A program made the position numbers and the translations under genes. The notes below the pieces were generated by a model. That model saw only the letters and a list, made by a program, of their open reading frames with translations. It did not search any database and was not told the DNA's origin. A stretch of 64,000 bases of DNA from Podarcis raffonei. Lineage: Eukaryota > Chordata > Lepidosauria > Squamata > Lacertidae. Shown in pieces: positions 11,101-22,400 of the stretch (position 1 is its first letter; each line of letters begins with the position of its first letter). The stretch spans positions 43,559,479 to 43,623,478 of the forward strand of contig NC_070611.1 of assembly GCF_027172205.1 (NCBI RefSeq), in the 5' to 3' direction.

Positions 11101-11533
11101 TCAGTCTGCTACAGAATTTCTTTGTGTTCTGCTAAAGGAGATTATGGTCATTGATTTGATTTTTGTTAACTTTATCGTTAGTAATTACTAAAGTACAATC
11201 AAAGCCAACAGCAAAAGCAGACCAATAACACCTCCTACCCTCCCAATTTTTAAAAAAAATTGCTGGTGAGGAAAAAGAAAGGTCTTAATACCAGTGCAAA
11301 GATGATCACACTTAACATAGAAAAAGTAAAAAAGAATCAACTGAAGTAGCAATGGCATGCACATTGCTTTAATAATTTTGAGTTGGCTTCCTGTTTTATC
11401 AGTTAGTGGTCTCCCAATATTTTATTTACAAGTATTTGTACTTCTGCCCCTTGAGTTTATCATCCCTAACCACAATTCCTAATCCTCACAGCAGAACTAC
11501 TTTCCTCTTCTATAATCAGCTCATCTTTGCAGA

Positions 11534-12244
11534 ATGAGCCTCAGTGACCTTCTCTACCCAAACAATCCACAAAGACGCCAGGATGTGATTGCTTTGCACC
11601 AGGAACTGCTTGACTGCATGCAGTTGAATTTTAAGGCTACCGATGAACTAATTGGAGCACTGAATAAACATCTGGGAGCCAAGATTGCGCACGTTAAAAT
11701 GAAAGAGGGCGGCACCATCAAAGAGAACTGTGACATCATCATCCGAGCCATGACTGATATTCAGCAAGAGGTATGGAAGTTTGATAAAGAAATAAAGGAA
11801 AAGCTAGAGCCACTGATGTACCGAAAGCTTTATGATATCAAGGAGCCTGAGTTGGAAAAAATTGCAATAGCTCACAGGATTGTATCTGTTATTCTTGGAG
11901 AGGCTACTGCATCTGCAGGTATAGTAGCTGTAAAATTGGTGTGTTCGAATATTGTAACTGTTACTGTTAACAAACTAGTTGCTCTACTTGCTCAGATTGG
12001 GTTATCTGTTCTGGGAGGTATTGCCATTAGTGCTCTGGGGCTGGGTATCGACATAATTCTTCATGCTATATTGGGAGCAGTGGAAAGAGATCACCTTGTA
12101 GCATGCATTGAGAGCTATGAGCAGCATCTGGCAGAATTTAAGGAAGCCTCGCAGATTTATCATTGTTCCATTACAGAAGTCAGTGCAATGGTGAAAGACA
12201 AAGCTAAATTAGGAATTTCTGGGGATGTTCTTACACACTGGTGA
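11534..12244 (+). CDS. SMCO3: SMCO3, single-pass membrane protein with coiled-coil domains
   Basis: An uninterrupted frame of 236 codons; human SMCO3 is about 225. The start follows an acceptor (CTCATCTTTGCAG) by one base, as expected for a gene whose coding region lies in one exon after a noncoding exon. The N-terminus (LSDLLYPNNP.RR), the block KEGGTIKENCDIIIRA and the block IVSVILGEAT match the human protein closely. Coiled-coil-prone helices lie at about residues 64-105 and 185-215. A hydrophobic, Gly/Ala-rich membrane segment lies at about 150-176 (LLAQIGLSVLGG then LGLGIDIILHAILGAVE). The C-terminus is about ten residues longer than in human. PolyA signals lie at 12328-12333 and 12774-12779. 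It is nested on the opposite strand within the C12orf60 transcription unit. The molecular role is unknown. Confidence 0.95.
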   Translation: MSLSDLLYPNNPQRRQDVIALHQELLDCMQLNFKATDELIGALNKHLGAKIAHVKMKEGGTIKENCDIIIRAMTDIQQEVWKFDKEIKEKLEPLMYRKLYDIKEPELEKIAIAHRIVSVILGEATASAGIVAVKLVCSNIVTVTVNKLVALLAQIGLSVLGGIAISALGLGIDIILHAILGAVERDHLVACIESYEQHLAEFKEASQIYHCSITEVSAMVKDKAKLGISGDVLTHW

Positions 12245-12799
12245 ATACACGAAACGTATTCTAATATGACTGATAAGAACTTTCCTTTTTAATACGGCTT
12301 GTTCGTTTTTGCAATTAGCAATATAGAAATAAAGAGTTTGGTGGTGAATAACCCGTTAAAGACAAAAGACCCTTGTAGATAAGCAGTAACTGAAAGGTGT
12401 AGATTTCTGCAGGTATGTGACATGAGCGAATGCTCTAACGGCACAAACTTAACCATGTTTACTCAGAAGTTAAGTCCCATTGAACTCAGTGGGGATTCCT
12501 TCTGGATAAGTGGGGTTGGGATTGTAGCCTTTGATTGCAATCCTAATGTCTCCTCCCTTTCAGTGGGGATTTGTAGAAAAAGCATACACAAATCCACTGT
12601 ACAACAATTGCATACTAGAAATCAAGATGTAATTATGCAGTTTATCCTTTTCCATGTGAATCAAGCTTGGTAATGTGGAAAATATTGAAAACATGCTTTG
12701 CGTTATTGAGTTTTGCATATTATGAAATACAATTTGAAATAGCACAATATATAACTGAATATGTGTTTTCTCAAATAAATGCATTTGCTTGTGTTTTTT

Positions 12800-13890
12800 T
12801 CTCTATTCTATCTGTGCATGTTACATCTCAAATCAGCATAGGGCCAATAAGAAAATATTTTATGAGTTGTAGGCGGGGTCAGTGTAGATGGTACCCTGTG
12901 CCCCAACCTGTGGTCCTGTGTGGGTGGGTAGGTGGCGTGGGATAGACTGTATAAGAACAAGCTTGCCAAATCAGTTCCATTATTAAAGCCATGGCTTTGT
13001 AATCTCTTGGTATTTTTCCTGCCTTATAACTTCCTTTCCTTTCTTTGTCTTACTTTCTTATTATTAACTGAGCTTTGGTGGGAACATTTTGGTAAAAGCA
13101 AATTTGACTATATTAGTATGCACATCTGCCTCGTACACTTCTGGACTGGTGAACCACCGTGAAACAAAACATCCTAGGAGGAATACAATTAAAATAGATA
13201 TTAAGAAGTCCCAACCAAACCTGCCATTCAGCTTATTATGAAGAAAAAGTCCGATGGAGAAGGACTAGGCAAGGGCACTTCATCTTGGTGTAGGACTATC
13301 AGTTGCTGTAAAATGGTGACATCACAGAGGCTGTGAGGTGGGTAGTCTTGCATGATACAAAGAATGTGACAATGACATCATAGGCTCAAGCAGAGGAGCC
13401 AGAAAACATGAAACACATTACATTAAAATGATGCAGACTAAATAGAAAATTCTTTTTCTAGGCTGTACATGCCCAGCTCCCATAGCTTAGATTTTATCAT
13501 CATGCTTGTTAAATTCAGTTTCAAGGTACAATATTTTCAACAAAAGACACAAGAAGGCCATTTTTCAAGGGGATATTAAGAGGGAGCAAAATTTCTTTAT
13601 CCACTTCAACTTTCATAATTTTATAAATATCCAGGCTTCTGTAAGCCGAGATACCACTCACTGTACTTGGAAGTAACTGACATTGCTATCAATGGGACTT
13701 GCAACAAAATGCACTTAGGGTAATGTTTATAAGTCAAACTTCTGTACTGCCAGGAGTCATGTTTTATATAAAGCATTTTTAATGCTCTTTCGATATATGT
13801 TATGATATGATGATATGATATGATCTGAACTGAACTGAACTGTGTCTTCCTCCCTCTAAAAAGCATTGTGTGACTGAAGCTTGCAGTATA
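12800..13890. other. No gene recognised
   Basis: Low-complexity TATGATATGATG and CTGAACTGAACTG runs occur near 13.8 kb. No exon with splice support was seen. Confidence 0.4.
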
Positions 13891-14019
13891 AAGTTATTTC
13901 TGAGCTTGTGCAAGAAAAGGACTTGGAAGAATTTATTTCTAGGACTGGCAGGCGAGCGCCCCCTCTCGGCCTTCTCTGGTATAACGGACTTCTAGACCAA
14001 AAATGGCGCCCTCCCTCTC

Positions 14020-14180
14020 CCGGCACCTTCTTTCAGTGTTGCCTAGCGATTATGAGAAACCTAAACCATAGAGATGCAGACCTTGGGAGGTCTGAAGGAC
14101 AAACCGGCCTTGAGCGCCTCTGAGCTCAGGCGAACCGGAAAGAGAGATTTGCGGGCGGTACCGTTACCATAGAGACGGGG
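14020..14180. promoter_or_regulatory. Candidate promoter with RFX X-box-like sites
   Basis: The stretch holds AAAATGGCGCC (14000-14010, YY1-like), GTTGCCTAGCGAT (14038-14050), CGAACCGGAAAG (ETS-like) and GTTACCATAGAGAC (14163-14176). The last resembles the X-box GTTRCCATRGMAAC. It is locally GC-rich and lies between SMCO3 and WBP11. It might drive the minus-strand C12orf60 transcript. There is no direct start-site evidence. Confidence 0.35.
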
Positions 14181-15357
14181 GGAAGTATACGGTCTCAGTC
14201 CTATACAGACACTTCTGGTCTGATGTTGATCACCTTTCCACTTTACAGTAATTCTAAATACAAAGTACCAAAGAGACGCCGCATCCTGGAGCGTCTAGTA
14301 ACAAGGACAAGTATAGAGATAGGGAAAATAGTCGGAAATCACACAGAAAGAAAAAAACCTTATGATTCCCTTTGACGTTTCCACATCCCAGGATGTAAAT
14401 AAGAACTGCCTATATAAAATAATAAAGAAATCGAGGATTTTAGCGTACTTGAGAAGCAGGAGTCCACTCAGAAAGAAGTAGTTCTTGATTTAAGTTAGGA
14501 CTTACTTTGTGAGAAAAACGTGATTGCTGTCGGGGGAGTTTGTAAAACTGCAGACCACTGTTCCCATGATATTGTGGCTGAGATAGGGTTTCTTTACTTT
14601 TTGGGGGTACAAAGTAGTATACTGTCAATCGAGCATGTCAGAAGCTAGTTTGATTTTCCAGCTCCAAATCCCCCACGCTTGACACCTCTCAGGTTGCAGC
14701 AAACGGTAAAACTACACAGGGATAGCGAACATGGTGCCTTCGAGGTGTTCTTGAACTCCAACTCCCAGCAGCCCCAGCCAGCCTTGCCAGCGGTCAAACG
14801 TACTCCAACAACACTTCGCCGGTTCCAAATGGCGACCCCTGGGACGTCACTCACAACTTGCAGCCCAAAGCTCAGTTGGTGCAAAGCCTTGTGCTGTATT
14901 TGTTCGCATGCATGTAAGATACCCGCAAAGTGCAGGCGGGGAGAGGAAGGGAGCACTGACTTCCGAAGAGCCATAATCTCCAGTTTACCTCTCCAAAGAG
15001 TTAAGTTTTTGTCATTTGTAGAACCCGAGATACGAGGCAAAATGGACAGCTGCTGTTCTTATTTTCGTGTGAGAAATCCACTGCTCCCCTTTTTAGTGCT
15101 TTATTCCCCCCCCCAAAAAAAAAATTCCTACAGACGCCCATATTGATGGCTGTATCACTGGGCGGTTGCCTCAGACGACAGCTGAGGGGAAGGAGGAAGC
15201 AGTATGAGTTGCATATATTTCCAGTTTTCCACGCCAGGCAAAAACGTTCCTTTTTAACCAGAACTTTGGTTGATTTCATTGAATCCTATGCCCGTTTAAA
15301 ATATGGTTCTTTTTTTGGAGGGGGGAATTGTTATTAGGTTGTTGTTTTATGTATATA

Positions 15358-15545
15358 TATGTCTCCGCTCCTCCACATGCAGCTGCTGGGTGACCTTGGG
15401 CTAGTCACACTTCTCTGAAGTCTCTCAGCCCCACTCACCTCACAGAGTGTTTGTTGTGGGGGAGGAAGGGAAAGGAGAATGTTAGCCGCTTTGAGACTCG
15501 TGAAAGGCGGGATATCAAATCTAAATCCATATGTAGTGGTTTTAT
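15358..15545 (+). repeat. Dispersed squamate SINE-like repeat
   Basis: Contains TGGGTGACCTTGGGCTAGTC, CTCACCTCACAGAGTG and GCCGCTTTGAGACTC, blocks of a very common reptile MIR/CR1-tail-type repeat. A related reverse-orientation copy lies near 54.5-54.7 kb. Confidence 0.5.
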
Positions 15546-15735
15546 ATTTTGATTTTTTTTGTGATCCGCCCTGTGAACCTCCGTGCATAGGGCAGTATAT
15601 ATGAATTCAATAATTAAACTAAAAACAAAATATATGAGCTCCGGTGCTTGCTGTCAACCTTTTGTTCGGGGTATCCTAGGCTGGGGATGCTAAAACCCTG
15701 ACCTCCTTAATGGCCCGCTACTTCGGGCCGAATCA

Positions 15736-16083
15736 ACTTCCCGGAAGTTGGGGACGGAAGCCGAGTCTTTGATGAGAAGTCCACGTGCCTCAAAGTTCCT
15801 CATTTTTGCCGGAAGTTCAGGTTGTGGGCTACTCTAGCCGTTCCGCGCCTCTATCGCTGTTGCCGCGAGATCGCGCGGCTTTTCAAGATGGCGGCGATGC
15901 TGAGAGTATCCGAGGCGCGGTTTCTGTAGGGCCCTTTCTCTCGTTGGAGCGACCGGGCGCCGCTCTGCCGTCGAGGTTGGCGGGCTCCGGCATCTTCCTT
16001 CGCGCCCCGTGGATCGACTGGGGTCAGGCGCGGATCTAGGCTGTCCGCGTCTCCCTGCTTGGAGCCACCGGCTTTGGCGCCAG
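15736..16083 (+). promoter_or_regulatory. WBP11: WBP11 CpG-rich promoter and noncoding first exon
   Basis: The palindromic ETS site ACTTCCCGGAAGT (15736-15748), an E-box CACGTG (15782-15787), GCCGGAAGT (15808-15816) and a YY1-type CAAGATGGCGGC (15884-15895) mark a TATA-less housekeeping promoter. Exon 1 probably starts near the YY1 site and ends at 16083 (CAG, donor GTAACC). If transcription begins upstream of 15888, exon 1 contains a 13-codon upstream frame ending at 15929. In human, WBP11 and C12orf60 share a divergent promoter, so this may serve both genes. Confidence 0.75.
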
Positions 16084-16299
16084 GTAACCTGTTACCGTTT
16101 CCCGACATAGAAATCCTTTCATCTTCATGGGCACAAACAGTTGTTTATACCACGAAGGCTGGAGCTTTGTGCAGAGCTGCGTCTCCTGATGGTCCGGTGT
16201 TAAAACCCTGGTCGGATCAAGGGCGAGCGTTTTTCAGTAAATGCCTGACTTTAACAGAAAAGGGTTTTTTTAATGAAAATATATATATACTATATTACT

Positions 16300-16320
16300 G
16301 TTGTTGTTATTATTTATACT

Positions 16321-16351
<31 letters not shown>

Positions 16352-16355
16352 ATTA
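16300..16355 (+). repeat. (ATT)n microsatellite
   Basis: TTATT/ATT tandem units in WBP11 intron 1. Confidence 0.85.
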
Positions 16356-16499
16356 CTATTATAATGAGATGTACTTCTGTATGACTTGCAGAACTTCACT
16401 CGTGTGTTTAATACTGACGTTTATGCTGAATTATATATATTTTTCTCCTCCTGGTCTAGTTTTCATTCAGTGAAACAATAAAATAAACAAACTGTCAAA

Positions 16500-19400
16500 A
16501 TGGGGCGAAGATCCACGTCATCCACCAAGAGTGGGAAGTTCATGAATCCCACAGATCAAGCTCGTAAGTGTACAGAATTTATTTTTTAAAAGTAAGGGGG
16601 AGGGTTTTAGGGGAGACGTATGGTTGAAAGCATGTAGCACAGTGTTAGAAACTAAGATAGGAAAACTAGGAGCCAAATCGCACCTTAAACCTAGGTTACG
16701 GGTGCAACAATGGAATGTCTAGGGGCACTTTTTTAAATAACTAGAATACAAAGCTGAAAATGAATGAACTGCTGCTAAAATATTATGTTCATTTTTCACA
16801 TGGTCTAGTCCTTCCCCTGCCCCCCCCCAATATTCTTAAGAGGGTCTCTTCTCCAGCCTTCAGAGAGTAGCTGAAAGTGGGAAGGCAGAAAAAGGTCCTC
16901 CTTTCCTTCTGCTCTGCAGTTTTAATTTGAAATCTGAGGCGCAGTAATGCGACCAGAGCTCATAAACTGCTCACACTAATTAAATTCCCTGTTGCAAAAT
17001 GTGCCTGTAACAATGGGAGTTTCGAACACTAATGTAGCCCGAGGTATAAGACCTAACACTGCAGGCTAAAAATGTTACAGTATACTGTGGGTTTAGCATT
17101 AAACAATGTCAGTGAAGGAATGTACAGGAATATAAAATAATGGGATGATGGTAATGTCAAGTGGAGATTTTTCTTCAGAAGATTGCTTTACATCAAGCTA
17201 ATCAGTTGAAGGCATAATGTTGCTGCTTTATAAATCTCATATACAAATATTTATATTAAATTATTTGAAGAGCAGTCAGTATGACTTGCTTCACTGCAGT
17301 CTGTTAATTATAGGATTTCTCATAGTTAAATCTAAGTGCACTTCTGTGCAGCTTTAAGCCGGTCCATGTTTACTATGGCTATGTACACACTATAGCTTCA
17401 AAGCACCTTTGAAGCACAGCCTTTTCCTCAAAGAATTTTGAGTACTGCAGTTTATTAAGGGTCCCTGGGAATTATAGGTAAGTGCAGTGTAAGCTATAGT
17501 GCTCTGAATTTTTTGAGGGAAAGAATTTGCTTCAAATGTGCTTTAAGGGTACTGTATAGTGTGTACACAGGCTGTGTTTGCAAGAGTCAGATTCCTTTCG
17601 GATGGTAGAACACTCAACTTCTTTCCCTTAAAGACAGTTTTGGAAAAAGGTGGAGTAAGTGCTCAGGGTTGGTCAGGCAACATTGTGTGTGCTTTTGTGA
17701 AGTATACAAGTAAAGCCTTATAGACTTAGATTCCTCCTTGGGCAGATGCTGATTGCATTTGCACATAACAATAAACCAGATTTTCTGTCCGACTGTTGTT
17801 TGTTGTGAACAAGCAGCATTCTGGTGCATGTTGCCCAGTTCCTGCTTTGCTCCTTCCCTGGCACAAGTACAGTACTTCTTAGGATTCAAAGTGTACTCTG
17901 AAGTACAATGAGTTCCGTGATAAGTGTGGTTTTGATTGCAGCCCAAAGCTTGCTAGTACTGGGTCTGAAATTGAGCTTTTATATCTTTGCAGGCAAGGAG
18001 GCTCGAAAAAGGGAGCTTAAGAAGGTGAGAGATCGTTGCTTTACTAAAGGCTGGCGACCCTATACTTCTATGTGTTATGTTCCTAACGTAAAGCATACCT
18101 TGTTAATGTAGTACTTGCTAACTGATGAGCCCTTTCCTATTTAAAAATACAGTATTTTCCAAGTATTCATAAAGCTGGAGAAATAATGCATTTTTAATAG
18201 AATTGTGATAGTACTAATGTTATATATTTATAGTTTTCCTTGGTGGATGATTAGTCTTATTCTCATCTGTAAGTATAAATATCATGGCAGTGTTTGACCA
18301 AGTCCTCAAGTGTCTTTAAACAGGAAGCCAGTAATATAAAACCCCACAGAACTAGAGACTGAGGATTGTAAAGGTTGATAGGGTATAAATGTGAAGGTGT
18401 GTTAACACACTGCCTTTAAAATTGGAATTTAACAGCTTAGAACAGTGTTGTGCAGACTTTAATCTTGTGGGATCTGCTTTTTTAAAAAACTAGAAACTTA
18501 TCCTTCAAGTAGAGCCGGGTGCAAGATATGTTATAGTGGGGGCAGCAGACTCTTAAAATTAAGGAACAGGGTGCCTCTAAGCACATGTTTGGCCCATAAT
18601 TGTTTTCCCAGTACCAGAATTGAGCTCACAGTTCTGTCATGCAAAAACCCACTCCTGGATCCCCCTATTTTTTGTATTGTATATGTTGCTTGGTTTGGCC
18701 GATACAGGAATCTTTCACTCTCTCTCATTTTCTGGTGAGTCCAGAACAAGAAGCAACGCATGATGGTGAGAGCAGCAGTGTTGAAGATGAAGGATCCCAA
18801 GCAAATAATCCGAGATATGGAAAAACTTGATGAAATGGGTAGGTTTGAATAAACCTTTTTGGGGGTTGGGGGAAACTTGAATGGAGAAACCAGATGGGGC
18901 CAAATGCATCTGTGAAGCTGAAAGACTTAGGGGTAGGCAATATGGTACTCTCTATATGTTATACTAAAGCTCTCATTGTCCCTGACCACTGGTCATGTTG
19001 GCTTATTGGGAGTTAATAGTTAAAAAATATCTGGAGGAGGAACACATTGGCTGATGTAACAAATGTTATCAGATACCATCTTTCTTTCTTTCTTTTTTTT
19101 TTTTTTGGGAGTAAGGAGATCAAGGGCTGGGTACACTCAAATGGCCCCGCCCCCGTGTCCTTTTTCTTTCTCTCTTTTAGAAGCCATCCTAGAAACATTG
19201 ATGGGACCAGGCAAGCTGCCCTAGAAAGAGGGTTCATTGAATGGGGAGCCAGGCCCAGGAAGGCCTCCCCCCCCCCCCTAGTCACTACTTGGGTTGCTGA
19301 TCAGGCTGGGGCACCTGGGAACTAACAGAGTTATTTGAGCACCAGTAAGCTGTCTTCCCAAATATGTATTCTCTTTTAGTGGCACTTAGGAGGAAAGCTT

Positions 19401-22400
19401 TCTTCGGGGTTCTGTTTCTGAACATGGATGCCACAATGACACATGTGTTATAAATGTGGTGTGGTGAGAGGAAGAGAAAACAATGACTTAATTCAGGCTT
19501 TGCTTGTAAATCTCTCTCCTTCCACATGGTGGTCTCAATCCTAATACTGGATCAGAGTTTAACCCAGTGCAGCAACCCCAGCTCAATGAGAAGGTGCTGA
19601 AGGACAAGCGTAAGAAATTGCGTGAGACCTTTGAGCGTATCCTGCGGCTCTATGAGAAGGAGAATCCAGACATCTACAAGGAGTTGCGCAAGCTAGAAGT
19701 GGAATATGAGCAGAAGAGATCTCAGCTCAGTCAGTACTTCGATGCTGTAAAGGTATCTGCCCTCATCAGATTTGAATGGCATTGATTTAAGGGTTCTTAC
19801 TCCTGGCTTACTTAAGTGTAGACAGTGCAAAGCCAGTTGCTTGGTTCCTTCTAAGCCCTACTGCGCTTTTTTAAAAATTACAAGGACACCATGCATATGT
19901 CTGGTAACAAACAGTACATGCAAGCAGTGGTGTGTTGCATTTGAAAATCATCTATATAAAAACTGGCTTTTCTGAATCTCCTCCCTATGTAGTTTGGTGA
20001 CCAGAAACCTTCACTTTTCCCTCCTCAGATTTCATTGGAATGGTTTAAATGACTATTTCATTAATTTGACTGCTCGTGTGATGTTCCTTCTAAATGGTTG
20101 CTTGCATTTATGAGTTCTCGGGAAACTAAATGTTATGCCACTGATTGCTTCATGTTGCTTTCTCATTTATAAAGCACCTAAAATTTGCTAAGTGCTATGC
20201 AACCCCCCCCCCCCAACATTCCTGCCTGTAGGCTTACAATCAACTAGACATGGCTCAGAAGGGAAGTGAAAGCCCTCTTGGCTGATTATTAAAGCTAGTA
20301 GTAGTTGTTTTTTAAATTTAAATGTGGTTTTCATTTATGCTAACTGCTTACAGTCTAAGTGACAGAATTCAAAAGAAATGGGGAGGGGAGAGGAAGATAA
20401 GTAGGTTCCAGGCCTAAGTCTTTCATGAGGTTGTGTCAGGCATAGGCAAACCCGGCCCTGCAGATGTTTTGGGACTACAACTCCCATCATCTCTAGCTAA
20501 CAGGACCAGTGGTCAGGGATAATGGGGACTGTAGTCTCAAAACATCTGCAGGGCCGAGTTTGCCTATGCCTGGGATATACAATCAAGATACATAATGAGC
20601 AAGGGAGGAGAGGATCCAGGCGCCGGGTGATCCCAGTTGAGCTGATGGAGGGGCGCTTGTCTCACCTCTCTGTCACATACCCATTGTCACCTCCTGAAGA
20701 TTAACCTAAGGGAATGTTTAAAAATCTCTTTCAGAATGCTCAGCATGTCGAAGTGGAGAGTATTCCCCTGCCAGATATGCCTCATGCCCCTTCCAACATC
20801 CTCATTCAGGACATCCCCCTGCCTGGAGCGCAGCCCCCCTCTATTCTCAAAAAGACATCAGCCTATGGGTAAGCAAGGAAATGCACTGGAAAAGGCCAAA
20901 ACTCTTTTTGGGGTTGGTCTGTATGGATTACAATCTGATGCTGCTACTATGATTAATAGGCTTTTGTGAATCTGATGCTGCTACTATGATTAAATAGGCT
21001 TTTACTTGTGCATTTAGAGTTTTTAAAAACCACATGCTATAATTTGTGAGCTGCTTTTTGTTCATGCGGTTTAATGGTGGTTCTTGAAGTGTAGCTTAAG
21101 GCACAAGACATGGACTGACATCATTTGGGCTGCATGCTAGTACAGAAAAGTGTTAAGTGTGGCTGTCGATTAAATCTGGGGCACATGCATATATTGAATT
21201 AAATTGGTGCTCAGCTTCTTGTCCTTGTTGTCAAGCTGTTTTGTTGCTGGCTGAGAAGAAATACTAACTTCAGCCACTAGGGAGACAATTGGCATAATAT
21301 TCATAGGGCATAAGTAAGTAGCCAGAAACTAGGGCAAAAGCTCAGCTGGTGCTGCAGTGGCATCCAACACTCTAGCTCAAACGGAAAAGCTTGTAAATCC
21401 TTAGCTTTTAAACTGTTCAAAACCTTGTTTCTAGACCTCCTGTCCGGCCTGTTTCTGTACTTCCACCGCCTGGGCTTGGTGTTCCTCGCTTACCTCCAGG
21501 CAGGAAGCCTCCAGGACCTCCACCAGGGCCGCCTCCACCTCAGGTCTTGCAGATGTACGGTCGGAAGGTTGGATTCACCTCAGAGATGGCCCCTCGGAGA
21601 AGAGAAGAGGAAGTGTCTTACAGTCCAGAGACAGGTAGTTTTTTTCCTCATCCGCAAGTGCTACCTTTGAAGGTGACCTAGAAACTACAACTAATCCAGA
21701 ATGCGGTAGCTAGGCTGGTGACTGGGAGTGGCTGCCAAGACCACATAACACCGGTCTTGAAAGATCTATTTTGGCTCCCAGTACATTTCTGAGCACTATT
21801 CACAGTGTTGGTGCTGACCTTTAAAGCCCTAAACGGCCTCGTTCCAGTATACCTGAGGGAGCGTCTCCACCCCCATTGTTCAACCCAGACACTGAGGTCT
21901 AGCTTTGAGGCCTTCTGACGGTTCCCTCACTATGAGAAGCAAGGTTATAGGGAACCAGGCAGAGGGCCTTCTCGGAAGTGGTGGCCGCCCTGTGGAACAC
22001 CCTCCCATCAGATGTCAAGGAAATAAACAACTATCTGACTTTTAGAAGACATCTGAAGGCAGCCCTGTTTAGGGAAGTTTTTAATGTTTGATGTTTTATC
22101 GTGTTTTTAATATTCTGTTGGGAGCTGCCCCGAGTGGCTGGGGAAACCCACCAGATGGGTGGGGTATAAATAATAAATTATTATATTATATTATTATTAT
22201 TACCATTGTATTTGAGGATGGGGGCTGGGGTTTCATATTCTTCTGTACACAGGCAGTTGTGCTTTGTGGAAAAGTTGGGGAAATCTGACAGTTTCCTATG
22301 TTGTTCATTCTCCCCTGTACTTTTAAAAGATGTAAAACTAGATTTAGTTTTGAGGACACAGATCTGTAAGGAGAAGAAAAGACACATTGCCAATTTTGAA

